Part shown: positions 40,822 to 50,034 of the stretch, one piece after another
Numbering within the stretch: the stretch's first letter is position 1
Layout of the letters: each line of letters begins with the position of its first letter
Assembly (NCBI GenBank): GCA_028599125.1
Contig: JAQRMX010000056.1
Span: 1 to 51,282 of the forward strand
Length of the DNA: 51,282 nucleotides
Source: Alphaproteobacteria bacterium
GTDB lineage: Bacteria; Pseudomonadota; Alphaproteobacteria; Rhizobiales; NORP267
Direction: 5' to 3'
Notes under the pieces: generated by a model
What the model saw: only the letters and a program-made list of their open reading frames with translations
What the model was told of the DNA's origin: nothing
The model's database searches: none
Made by a program: the position numbers and the translations under genes

Positions 40822-42504
40822 ATGCGGATTGACCTTGGAAAACTGAAATTCAACTGGAAAGGGCAATATAAGGATGATGTGACTTACGAGAAAGATGATG
40901 TTGTCTTTTATGACGGCTCCTCCTATATTTTTGTTTCCCTCAATCCTCGTTCCAAAATTCCACCATCTCGCCTTATTCCTCCATTTCAAGTGAATCTCTC
41001 CGGGGACGTCTGGGATCTTATGACTTTTGGCATTCCATTGGTAAAATCTTCCGGGGTGCTTGTCTTTTCTGATGAATCCGGTCTTTCTGTCCTCCCTCCA
41101 GGAAAGGAAGGGATGGTTTTAACCTCCCATGGGCTTTCATCTCCGGAATGGGAGATGGCGAACAAAAAGTTTGTTCTGCGTTTGCCTAATACGGACTATC
41201 TCTACGGGGCCTTCTGTAGCGGGAGCGTGATATTGTCTGATGGGACGCCCCGTTCCTGGGGTGATGGATCTTACGGCCAACTCGGTCAGGGGGCCTCGGT
41301 AGGCAAAAATAGATTTAAACCTGTTATGCCCGTATTCCCCAATAAAGATATCTTTGTTGAAGAATGGCATCGATCGGGATGCGAAAATTTTTGTCGGATG
41401 TCAGATAGATCAATCTACAGCTGGGGTCGTAACAGCAGTGGATGTCTGGGACATGGACATACGTCCCCCGTATTTCTTCCTACGAAAGTGGAAGCGCTTG
41501 AAGGAAAGAGCATTTCTAATATTTACTTTGGGCAAGGAAATAGTTCTCTCCGACAGCATGTCCTGTTTTTGTCAGAAGATGGCTTAGTTTATGCAACGGG
41601 TAACAATGAATCCGGTCAATTGGGTGTGGGATATGATGTTTTAATCAAAACACCTTTATGTCTTTCGAAGAAGAATTGGTTTTGTATTTTTTCTATCGGA
41701 ACTCAAGGAAAGAGCCGGAGTTTCGGTATTGACTTTGAGGGGGCGTTATGGGGCTGGGGAGACAATAGTGACTATGCTCTGGGTACAGGAAGGGGAAGGA
41801 AGAAGTATTATCTTCCTACAAAAATTGATCTTCCGTTAAGCTGTTTTTCTGTTTCCAGTGGAATAGATTATGATAGAGGGATCTTGGTAGGACATACGCT
41901 GGCTTTGCTTTCAGATGGAAGCGTTTTCGGCTGGGGACGGAATCAATCCGGGGAATTGGGGTTTAAAAGTTCAATCTATGAAAGGATCCCGAAACTTATT
42001 TCATCGTTGGGGGACGATAATTTCCTTGTTTTTGCTTGGGGCAGTCTGTCTGCTTCATCCTTGGTGCTCAAAAAAGATCGGACTCTCCGCGTTTTCGGCT
42101 CAAACCAATCTGGACATCTTGGCATAGGGTCTATGACTTCGACGTTCTCCCCGATGAAGCCAAATATCAATGAAACGTCCCCCATTAAGCAGATTTTGCC
42201 GATTGGAACTTCTTTGCATCGATCGCTTTTTCTGCTTTTTGAAAATGGGAAGCTTTTTGCGTCAGGTTACAATAAAAGCGGTACTCTTGGTCTAGGGGAT
42301 TTTGAAAACAGATCCTTTTTTGAAGAGGTTCCCCTGATGAATGAAAAGATTATTTCTATGTGTGCTGTAGGACAGGGAGCTTCTGTAAGCATCGGAATTC
42401 TGACCGAAAAAGGCAATTATTATCAAAGTGGTTCGGGCACGAACGGACAATTGCCGTGGGAAGAAATAGAAAAGTCGAGTGTTTTTTGCCCGATCTCTTT
42501 CTGA
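40822..42504 (+). CDS. Tail-fibre/receptor-binding protein with RCC1-type beta-propeller
   Basis: N-term NWKGQYKDDVTYEKDDVVFYDGSSYIFV; repeated SWGDGSYGQLGQG, SWGRNSSGCLGHG, ATGNNESGQLGVG, GWGDNSDYALGTG, GWGRNQSGELGF, VFGSNQSGHLGIG, ASGYNKSGTLGLG, SGSGTNGQLPWE. Confidence 0.88.
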   Translation: MRIDLGKLKFNWKGQYKDDVTYEKDDVVFYDGSSYIFVSLNPRSKIPPSRLIPPFQVNLSGDVWDLMTFGIPLVKSSGVLVFSDESGLSVLPPGKEGMVLTSHGLSSPEWEMANKKFVLRLPNTDYLYGAFCSGSVILSDGTPRSWGDGSYGQLGQGASVGKNRFKPVMPVFPNKDIFVEEWHRSGCENFCRMSDRSIYSWGRNSSGCLGHGHTSPVFLPTKVEALEGKSISNIYFGQGNSSLRQHVLFLSEDGLVYATGNNESGQLGVGYDVLIKTPLCLSKKNWFCIFSIGTQGKSRSFGIDFEGALWGWGDNSDYALGTGRGRKKYYLPTKIDLPLSCFSVSSGIDYDRGILVGHTLALLSDGSVFGWGRNQSGELGFKSSIYERIPKLISSLGDDNFLVFAWGSLSASSLVLKKDRTLRVFGSNQSGHLGIGSMTSTFSPMKPNINETSPIKQILPIGTSLHRSLFLLFENGKLFASGYNKSGTLGLGDFENRSFFEEVPLMNEKIISMCAVGQGASVSIGILTEKGNYYQSGSGTNGQLPWEEIEKSSVFCPISF

Positions 42505-42506
42505 AA

Positions 42507-42782
42507 ATGAAGGAATTACCTCTCTTGTGCGCTGTTGGACAAGACCCTTTTGCAAGCATCAGGATTTTGATCAAAGAAGGTAACTTTTATCAAAGCGATC
42601 TCAGCCTGAACGAACAATTTCCGTGGAAGAACACAACGCAGAAGGAGTGTTCTTCACCTGAGCTTTTTTCTGAGAAGGAAGAAAGGAAGAAAAATGCAAT
42701 TATTCGAAATCAGATCAGAAGCAAAGCCGAAGTGCCTTGTAGGTCTGGAAGAGAAACACTCACCTGTTTACATAGGGTATAA
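42507..42782 (+). pseudogene. Displaced duplicate of the RCC1 fibre C-terminal module
   Basis: LCAVGQDPFASIRILIKEGNFYQSDLSLNEQFPW vs MCAVGQGASVSIGILTEKGNYYQSGSGTNGQLPW of the upstream gene; offset 167 bp, own ATG at 42507. Confidence 0.7.
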
Positions 42783-42999
42783 TTATCTGGCTCTTTTGGA
42801 AGAAGGAACAGGCACCGCTGACGGTGATGAGCCTAGGAAATTTGAAGAAAATGAGGACTTCAAGGAAATTGATTGGAAAAAAGATCCCCAACTCCGGAAA
42901 AAGATCATTTCCGAATTTCTCTCTTATACGGAAGAAAAAATAATGAGCGATGAGGAAATGTCTGTTTATCAGTCCTTAACGACCTTCGTTTCTTCTTAA
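42694..42999 (+). CDS. Small acidic protein, possible tail-fibre chaperone
   Basis: MQLFEIRSEAKPKCLVGLEEKHSPVYIGYNYLALLEEG...; follows fibre gene. Confidence 0.5.
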   Translation: MQLFEIRSEAKPKCLVGLEEKHSPVYIGYNYLALLEEGTGTADGDEPRKFEENEDFKEIDWKKDPQLRKKIISEFLSYTEEKIMSDEEMSVYQSLTTFVSS

Positions 43000-43721
43000 A
43001 AGAGAGAGGTGCGCCTGATAAGGCAAGATGTTCAAAAACGAACCGACGCTTCTGTACGTTCGGATGTAAAATGAATCCGAGAGCATCTGTAGCGATCACT
43101 TTCACCGATAAGTAGGATTATTCCTCCTCTCGAAAGTATAGTGATCTGATGGCAGTGATGAGGAATAAAGGAAAGAATGTCCTGTCATCCGGGCAATCAT
43201 GATGTCTATCAGGACAGGACATAATTCCTCTTTCCTCAAGAGCCACGCGGCTTCATTGTTACGCTTGTAAGTATGTTTAGCTCTTTTTTTGCAAAGGGCA
43301 TCAGGAGCTTGTCCAAGCCTGAAGCCTGGGTCTTTCCTTTTGCAAAAATGGTCACAAAAAGAGCCCGGTTGAAGAGTTATACGTCCTTCGGGCACAATCC
43401 TAATATCTTTCTCCATGCTGTTTCTGAGTGAAGCGTGTCTTTTCATGACGGAAATATTTTTTCGGTGCCTGCCTTTGTATAATGAAATTTCAGGAAGATA
43501 TTCTTCTGTTTCCTTCCCAGATGCAGACATTTTCTGTGTGCCCCGTTTGTGAGCGGCGTGAAGGCGTGGTGCAGACGTCTTTGCGATCTCAACAAATCTC
43601 GAAAAGCAGGCATTATGCCTCGGGGAAAGGGGAGGAATTTTGTATAGAGGAGAGGAGTTTTTCTTTTTTAAAACAGAGGCGTTTCTATTAAAAATCCAAT
43701 GAAGACGGGAGGAACGTTATT

Positions 43722-45011
43722 TTGAAAATAAGCGAAAAAGGTATTTTAGAAATTATTACCCATGAGGGGATCGTCCTATCCCCCTACAAGGACTGTGTCG
43801 GGATCTGGACTGTAGGAATCGGCCACACGAAAAGCCTAAGGAAAGGGCCTCAGTTTTTTGTCAGAAAGGCCTTGTCTTCCCGAGAGGTTATGGCACTTTT
43901 TCTGAAAGATATTGCTCCTTGCTTGGAGCGCGTGCGCACGATTTTCAATCGGGATATCACACAAGAACAATTTGATGCAGCGGTATCTTTTGATTTTAAC
44001 ACCGGTGCCCTTCTTCGTGCTTCATGGGTGAGGCATTTCAACAATGGTCATGATGATAAAGCTAAAAAAGCATTTATGGCATGGTGTAAACCGTCCCAAA
44101 TCATTGAACGGAGGCGAAAAGAAAAAAAGCTCTTTTTTGAGCAGAAATATTCAAGTTCTGGATATGTGGTTCTTTATCCTGCTTCATGCACGGGTGATGT
44201 GCTGTGGGGGCAGGGACAGAGGGTGTCTTATTCCGATTTTTTCGTTAAGCCCGGAGGGAGGGACGCTAATTCAGGACTTTCTTCCGGGCGCTTTACGTCC
44301 CGAAAAGAAACAGACAGAAAAGAGACGACCAGAAAAACGGCGCCAATGGGAATAAAAGAGGAGGTGTTTGATGAGCAGCTTTCTCCTGACCCTGCTATGG
44401 TTCCCTCATTTCGACCACAGCAAGATCAGGAGATTACACGCGCTGTGCTTGAAAAATTTTCTTATCTCACTCCGGTAGATTATCAGAACGATTTGATTAA
44501 GGTCCTGATGGTGCGAGGATATTATATGAATATTATGGGAAATAAGGGACAGAATGAACGCGCTGTTTATGATGATGCGCTCTTTGTCGTTTCCCCGGAA
44601 GGGACGCAATCTTTCAATGGAAATGCAGATCCTTCCATATTTCGCAGGGGGATTGCAACGATTAAGGATCCACAGGCTATCCAGTATAGTCCCGGATTGC
44701 ACGGATATAACCGGAGAGCGGGCCCTTATCCGGCTTTTTGTCAGGAGGCCCCCTGTACGGTTATGCGTGATGGCAGAGGAGAAGATACTGGCTTGTTTTT
44801 TGTCAATCTCCATCGTGGGGGAGTTGAAGATACTTCATCGAAGGGTTGTTTGACGGTTCCCCCGAACCAGTGGAAGGAATTTTACGCGCTTTTATGTGGC
44901 CTGCTTGAAAAATATGGGCAGTCCACTTTTTTCCTGACATTACTGTCCTATCCTGAAGATGAGCCTCCTGTGATCCTTTCCAGTGGCGGGGCCGCGTACA
45001 GGGAGAGTTAA
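43722..45011 (+). CDS. Endolysin: GH24 lysozyme-like N-terminus plus C-terminal Cys-containing domain
   Basis: ITHEGIVLSPYKDCVGIWTVGIGHT (E..C..T arrangement of GH24); C-term LHGYNRRAGPYPAF...FVNLHRGGVEDTSSKGCLTVPPNQW. Confidence 0.8.
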   Translation: MKISEKGILEIITHEGIVLSPYKDCVGIWTVGIGHTKSLRKGPQFFVRKALSSREVMALFLKDIAPCLERVRTIFNRDITQEQFDAAVSFDFNTGALLRASWVRHFNNGHDDKAKKAFMAWCKPSQIIERRRKEKKLFFEQKYSSSGYVVLYPASCTGDVLWGQGQRVSYSDFFVKPGGRDANSGLSSGRFTSRKETDRKETTRKTAPMGIKEEVFDEQLSPDPAMVPSFRPQQDQEITRAVLEKFSYLTPVDYQNDLIKVLMVRGYYMNIMGNKGQNERAVYDDALFVVSPEGTQSFNGNADPSIFRRGIATIKDPQAIQYSPGLHGYNRRAGPYPAFCQEAPCTVMRDGRGEDTGLFFVNLHRGGVEDTSSKGCLTVPPNQWKEFYALLCGLLEKYGQSTFFLTLLSYPEDEPPVILSSGGAAYRES

Positions 45012-45147
45012 AGCGAGTCTCCTATTTTACAGTTTTATTCTTTTTACATGTATCTTCCGGTGCATTTTTTCACCGGTCCTCTCTGTAATGCCTGTAACAA
45101 ATTGCCTTTTTCTGTCCTGCTTTTGGGGATGTAATGACAAGAGGGGA

Positions 45148-45360
45148 ATGATGCACTTTATGATAATGGTAATGGAAGGGTTGAAGGGCTGGCGTACCGT
45201 TCTTGTGAACTTGTTGATGGGGATCGTGCCTTTGATGGAGATGTCCGAAATTATCCCGATCTTGCCGGATGAATGGGAGCCTTTCTACATTTTTGGCATC
45301 GCTCTTATAAATATGTGGTTGCGTGCAATGACAGACACAAAGATTGGACAAAAGAGATGA
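45148..45360 (+). CDS. Holin-like small membrane protein
   Basis: EGLKGWRTVLVNLLMGIVPLMEMSEIIPILPDEWEPFYIFGIALINMWLRAMTDTKIGQ; GAGGGG RBS. Confidence 0.65.
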   Translation: MMHFMIMVMEGLKGWRTVLVNLLMGIVPLMEMSEIIPILPDEWEPFYIFGIALINMWLRAMTDTKIGQKR

Positions 45361-45728
45361 TAGGAAACATTCTTTCTTGGTTTTTCGGAGGAAGCTCGGG
45401 GCCTTTAGAGAGGCTTGCTGCGGAGCTTAACAAGGCGTATGAGGTCAAGCTGAAGGCAAATAATAATTATGAACGCATTGAAGCGGAGAGACAGATTGTT
45501 ATCCTTCAGGCACGCCAGGCTGTTTTAACAATTGAACAAAAGAAGGGGCTGACTTGCTGGATCAGACCTGCTTTTGCCCTTCCTTTTGTATTCTACAACT
45601 TTAAGATTATCCTTTGGGACAAGATTCTAGGTCTAGGGATTACGGATGATCTGCCTCCTTCTTTCTGGAGGTTGCAAATGATTGTTTTTGGGGCCTATTT
45701 CCTTACCCGCCCACTGGAGCGTCGCTGA
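45357..45728 (+). CDS. Putative holin (membrane-anchored)
   Basis: MIGNILSWFFGGSSGPLERLAAELNKAYEVKLKA...CWIRPAFALPFVFYNFKIILWDK; ATGA overlap. Confidence 0.65.
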   Translation: MIGNILSWFFGGSSGPLERLAAELNKAYEVKLKANNNYERIEAERQIVILQARQAVLTIEQKKGLTCWIRPAFALPFVFYNFKIILWDKILGLGITDDLPPSFWRLQMIVFGAYFLTRPLERR

Positions 45729-45943
45729 TGATTGAAGTAATGCTGAGAGATGGGGTTTACTTCCTTACATTAGCTGTAGGGATTGCAGGATCACACTTTA
45801 TGTTAAGAGCAAAGGTTATGGTTTTGGAAGAACGTATCGCAGGCTATTATGCCATATTGAAGGGGATCTTCTCTTCTTTACAGAGAATTGAGAGCAAACT
45901 TGATAAGAAAGTTGATAAAAGCTTCAAAGGGGAGGAGGTTTGA
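45728..45943 (+). CDS. Small TM/coiled-coil lysis-module protein
   Basis: One TM then coiled coil (IAGYYAILKGIFSSLQRIESKLDKKVDK); ATGA overlap. Confidence 0.5.
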   Translation: MIEVMLRDGVYFLTLAVGIAGSHFMLRAKVMVLEERIAGYYAILKGIFSSLQRIESKLDKKVDKSFKGEEV

Positions 45944-45968
45944 GTGGGGATATCCTCGTTGACCCGGA

Positions 45969-46238
45969 TCAAGGATGGTATTCATCATGATTAGGGCTTA
46001 AGACTTCTTCCAGGACGATGTCAAACAGGCGCCTGGGTTCAAAATCCAAGGCTTTGGATAAGAGAATAAACTCTGCAAGGTCCAGACGCCGTTCACATCT
46101 TTCTGTTTTCGCTACATAAGATTGCGGTTTCCCGAGTCTTTCTGCAACTTTTTGTTGTGTCAAGCCTTGCTTTCGACGTACAGATACCAATGTGGTGATA
46201 AATTTCCGGTATTTTTCGCTGTGTAAAGAGCTTGTCAT
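45969..46238 (-). CDS. XRE-family HTH regulator
   Basis: LVSVRRKQGLTQQKVAERLGKPQSYVAKTERCERRLDLAEFILLSKAL. Confidence 0.9.
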   Translation of the reverse strand: MTSSLHSEKYRKFITTLVSVRRKQGLTQQKVAERLGKPQSYVAKTERCERRLDLAEFILLSKALDFEPRRLFDIVLEEVLSPNHDEYHP

Positions 46239-46320
46239 TTCCCCCCGTAAGGACGCTCACTAGCCTGCTTTCATCTTTGCATAGCGCGAGGAGCCATTAA
46301 TATTTTATAGCGCGCTTCAG

Positions 46321-46402
46321 AAAGAACGGATAATAAACTGTTTGAAAGTTGATCTCAATCCAGGGGTATTTTTCTCAAGCTTTCAAAGCTATTCCGTTCT
46401 TT
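46321..46402. other. 82-nt nested inverted repeat
   Basis: Outer aaagaacgga/tccgttcttt (10 bp perfect), inner tttgaaag/ctttcaaa (8 bp perfect). Confidence 0.75.
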
Positions 46403-46497
46403 TCCGGAATATGCAATGCTTCAGCTGTTTTTCCTTTCTTGCGTCCCGTGTGGGGCGTTGCGTTCCGGATTTCTTTTTTACTGTTAGGAGATGAGAG

Positions 46498-47010
46498 ATG
46501 TTTTCGGAATTTCTGGCTTATTTGAAAGCATCTTTATTTCGTTCTCCAGAGGAAAAGACATTTGAAGTGATCGGCGCACAAGAGGCAACTGTTGCTCTTC
46601 TTGTGCACGCGATCACTGCTGATAGCGTTGTTATGCCGGGAGAAGGTGATCGTCTGCGCCATTTAGTGCAACAGGAGTATGAACTGAACGATTCACAGAC
46701 AGATCAGTTAATTAACCATGCTTATGAACTTGAGGCTGAGGCCGTTGATTTTTATACTTTCACAAAAGTTCTGACCAAGGCTCTTAATCAGGAAGAGCGC
46801 CAGCACGTTGTCGGTATGCTTTGGGAATTGGTTTACGCAGATGGCGAAATTCATGAATTTGAAGATAATTTTGTCTGGCGAATTGCAGAGCTATTGTCTG
46901 TGTCCTCACGAGACCGCCTCCGTCTCAAGAGAGGTGTGATTCAGGGGGCGGAGACAAAGGCAACTGAGAACGAGGAAGATTCTGTAACAAAAACTGAAAA
47001 GGAAGCATAA
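46498..47010 (+). CDS. TerB-like domain protein
   Basis: ATVALLVHAITADSVVMPGEGDRLRHLVQQEYELNDSQTDQLI...LWELVYADGEIHEFEDNFVWRIAELL. Confidence 0.85.
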   Translation: MFSEFLAYLKASLFRSPEEKTFEVIGAQEATVALLVHAITADSVVMPGEGDRLRHLVQQEYELNDSQTDQLINHAYELEAEAVDFYTFTKVLTKALNQEERQHVVGMLWELVYADGEIHEFEDNFVWRIAELLSVSSRDRLRLKRGVIQGAETKATENEEDSVTKTEKEA

Positions 47011-47027
47011 GGGTTTGTGCGGGAAAA

Positions 47028-47103
<76 letters not shown>

Positions 47104-47268
47104 AAAAGTGGCATCTGTCAGGAAAAATTTCTCCCCTGCGCGCCGGCTCGTATTTAGAAGTTCTCTCTTCTCTCTGTCAAGAGACATTGCCCATTCATTC
47201 AAATGTCTTTACCCTTCTCTTTGTTTGCTTTAAGAGACTATTTTGTAAAACAGGGTGAGGTAGAGGAC

Positions 47269-47559
47269 ATGCGGGCTATATTAGATGTTGTAATCCTTGT
47301 GATGGAGTTCTACTGGTGGGTTATCATTGCGAGTTCCTTATTTAGCTGGCTTGTCGCGTTTGACCTTGTGAATGTTCACAACAACGTTATTCGCTCTATT
47401 GATAATACGCTTAACCAATTGACGGCCCCTTTTTTGCGTCCTCTCCGTCGTATCCTGCCTGGAGCGCAGGGGATTGATTTTTCTCCCCTTGTCTTTTTGC
47501 TTATTCTCTTTTTTATACAGCGTTTTATTTTTTATTACGCCTATCCTTTCATTCATTAG
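47269..47559 (+). CDS. YggT family membrane protein
   Basis: WWVIIASSLFSWLVAFDLVNVHNNVIRSIDNTLNQLTAPFLRPLRRILPGAQGIDFSPLVFLLILFFIQ; start at MRAILD preferred over 47203. Confidence 0.9.
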   Translation: MRAILDVVILVMEFYWWVIIASSLFSWLVAFDLVNVHNNVIRSIDNTLNQLTAPFLRPLRRILPGAQGIDFSPLVFLLILFFIQRFIFYYAYPFIH

Positions 47560-47607
47560 GTACCGGTCGTTCCCGGAGATATTTTTCTGCGGTGCGGGGA
47601 TCTTCGG

Positions 47608-47625
47608 GATAGCCGTTTGGCTATC
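47608..47625. terminator. Candidate hairpin between convergent yggT and ppa
   Basis: gatagcc-gttt-ggctatc, 7-bp perfect stem; U-tract weak. Confidence 0.35.
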
Positions 47626-47715
47626 TGTTTCCGGATTTGTCTCTGCGCGGTTTTTTCCGTGAGGCTCTTTCCTCTCTTTTTCTCTCTGTTTCTCTTCGCC
47701 TTTTGAGGCTTTCTT

Positions 47716-48264
47716 TTACCCTTTTTGTTTTGCCCGCTCATATGCCTCTCGGATGAGGAGGCGTGCATCCTCCGCATCACCCCAGGCCTGGATCTTGATC
47801 CATTTGTTTTTTTCCAGATCTTTGTAATGCGTGAAAAAGTGAGTGATCTGTTCAATCAGGATATTGGGCAAATCAAGATAGGAGGTGACGTTTTCATAAA
47901 AGGGTGTCAAGGATTTGAAGGGGACCATGAGTAATTTTTCATCCAGGCCGGCTTCATCCTCCATTCTGAGCACGCCAACGGGAGAGGAGCGCACGATGGC
48001 TCCGGGAGTGATCGGGTACATACCCACGACCAGAGCGTCAATTGGATCACCATCATTAGAAAGTGTTTGAGGAATGAAGCCATAATTACAAGGATAGTGC
48101 ATAGAGGTATGGAGGAAGCGGTCAACGAAGAGAGCACCAGAAACCTTGTCCATTTCATATTTTATGGGTTCGCCCCCAAGCGGGATTTCAATAATGACAT
48201 TGACGTCTTCGGGAGGATTTTTTCCTATCGGAATGGCCTCAAGGTTCACGGTATTTCCTTTCAT
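47716..48264 (-). CDS. ppa: Inorganic pyrophosphatase
   Basis: VIIEIPLGGEPIKYEMDKVSGALFVDRFLHTSMHYPCNYGFIPQTLSNDGDPIDALVV. Confidence 0.97.
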   Translation of the reverse strand: MKGNTVNLEAIPIGKNPPEDVNVIIEIPLGGEPIKYEMDKVSGALFVDRFLHTSMHYPCNYGFIPQTLSNDGDPIDALVVGMYPITPGAIVRSSPVGVLRMEDEAGLDEKLLMVPFKSLTPFYENVTSYLDLPNILIEQITHFFTHYKDLEKNKWIKIQAWGDAEDARLLIREAYERAKQKG

Positions 48265-48347
48265 AAGTAACGCCGCTTACGGCGTAGGTAGGATTCGGTT
48301 TCTGGAGGTAGTCTTGTTTCTGAAATGTTTCTGAAATGTCTCTGATG

Positions 48348-49589
48348 TCAAGGGTGTTGGGAAGAATTTTGCTTTCCGTAGAGGCTTGTTCCGGGGTTCA
48401 TTTTTCTGTTTCTGTATGATAGGTGTTCCTCTTTTTCCCGGAAGGACTTTTTTTTATGAGAGGGAGGGGAGGTTTTGGCGATTCTTCCGCCGATCATTGG
48501 TCGTGGGACCCCCGTTGTTGTAGGAAAACTGATCGGTAAGTTAAGCAATCTGCGTGCCGCAAGGAAAGCAAAACACTCTGCTTCAAGTGCATCACTATGC
48601 CATCCTTTTTTCTCTGCCGGTTCAATGTTTATCCTGGCATATTTAGCTATGTTTTCCATGAGGACAGGATTTTTTCGTCCACCCCCGCAAACAATCAGGT
48701 GTTCGGGACGTTTCGGTAGTAAATCAAGGGCTTTTCCGATAGCTGAGGCTGCAAAGGCCACGAGGAGTGCCGCTCCGTCAGCCGGTGATAACCCTTTTGC
48801 CATATCCATTGTAAAAGAAAAACGATCAAGTGATTTTGGTGCGGGGGCCTCTAAATAGGGATGTGACAGCAAAGCAGCAAGCTGTGTGTGATCCACATTT
48901 CCGGCAGCGGCGAGTTTTCCATCTGTGTCCATTTTGCCCTGACCATGAACGGCAACCCAGTCATTGAGAGGACCATTCGCAGGACCGGTATCAAAGGCAA
49001 TGAGCTCTTCCTCTGGACCGACCCATGTGAGATTACCGACCCCTCCCAGATTGAGTATGGCGGTATCTGTTGAGCATCCGGCATTTTCAAGCAGGAGCTT
49101 ATGATAAATGGCAGCCAGAGGTGCACCCTGTCCTCCGGCTTGGACATCGGCGCTGCGAAAATCGAAGACGACATCAATGCCAAGCAGTCTTGCCATCAAG
49201 TCTCCATCTCCTAGTTGCCGTGTTGCTCCCGGTGATCTCCCCGGAGAAGAGGGGTTGTGCAAGACTGTTTGTCCATGAAATCCAACGACAGTGATTTCTT
49301 TTTTAGTGAGGCCATTTTCTTTGAGAAAGTGTAATACAATAGCGGCTTGCTGCTGTGTGAGTTTTTTTTCTGCCTGCGCAAAGAGCGCGGGTTCCTGTCC
49401 GTTGAAGTTCCAGTTCCGTGCCGCTGTGATGGTTTCCTCCAGAATATTGATGACATCCTCCGGATAAGGATATTGGCCCCATGGACCAAATTTTGTTATT
49501 TTTGTTCCATTGGTCTGAAGCAGGGCGATGTCTACATCGCCATCCAGTGATGTGCCGGTCATGAGGCCCACGGTCCAGAAGGGTTTCAA
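48348..49589 (-). CDS. anmK: Anhydro-N-acetylmuramic acid kinase
   Basis: WTVGLMTGTSLDGDVDIALLQTNG...VGFHGQTVLHNP...ILNLGGVGNLTW...FDTGPANGPLNDWV. Confidence 0.95.
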   Translation of the reverse strand: MKPFWTVGLMTGTSLDGDVDIALLQTNGTKITKFGPWGQYPYPEDVINILEETITAARNWNFNGQEPALFAQAEKKLTQQQAAIVLHFLKENGLTKKEITVVGFHGQTVLHNPSSPGRSPGATRQLGDGDLMARLLGIDVVFDFRSADVQAGGQGAPLAAIYHKLLLENAGCSTDTAILNLGGVGNLTWVGPEEELIAFDTGPANGPLNDWVAVHGQGKMDTDGKLAAAGNVDHTQLAALLSHPYLEAPAPKSLDRFSFTMDMAKGLSPADGAALLVAFAASAIGKALDLLPKRPEHLIVCGGGRKNPVLMENIAKYARINIEPAEKKGWHSDALEAECFAFLAARRLLNLPISFPTTTGVPRPMIGGRIAKTSPPSHKKKSFREKEEHLSYRNRKMNPGTSLYGKQNSSQHP

Positions 49590-50034
49590 AATGCGTTATC
49601 CTTTTTGTTTTTCAGTTCTTCTTATTTTTTCGCGTTTTTGTGAGAGAAGACGTCACTACTGGTCGTGTTTTTATTTTGTCTTTGTCCCCCCTTTCCATCT
49701 TCAGGGTTTTCACAATTCAGGGGCGGAAGTATTTATATTTTTGCTGCACCACGAAAGCTAAATCTCATTATAAACTGCGGGCATTTTTTTTCAAAGGCGA
49801 TGATCTTGCCTTGCCTATTGCAGGTGAGGTTTGTCTTATTATTCAGAGAAGAGGAAGGTGTGAGGTTTGTATTTTTCTGTGTCATGTTTTCGTATTCTGT
49901 ATGATGCCTTATGCATGCCGCTGCCTCTTCCTATCTGAAAGGACCAGCGACAGCCTGCTGTCTTCACAGCATCATATCTGGATTCCCGGTTGCATATACA
50001 AAAAGGCTATGCATAGCGGGCGCGTGGCTGTCGT

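Larger units (their letters stand above)
20100..45960. mobile_element. Podovirus-like prophage (approximate bounds)
   Basis: Contiguous repressor, replication, NusG, terminase, portal, scaffold, capsid, connector, tail-fibre and lysis genes; no tape measure, tail tube or sheath seen. Confidence 0.93.

Noticed and set aside
42330-42690. Diversity-generating retroelement (TR/VR pair) at the fibre C-terminus
   Set aside because: No reverse transcriptase ORF nearby and the copies differ at all base types rather than at template adenines.
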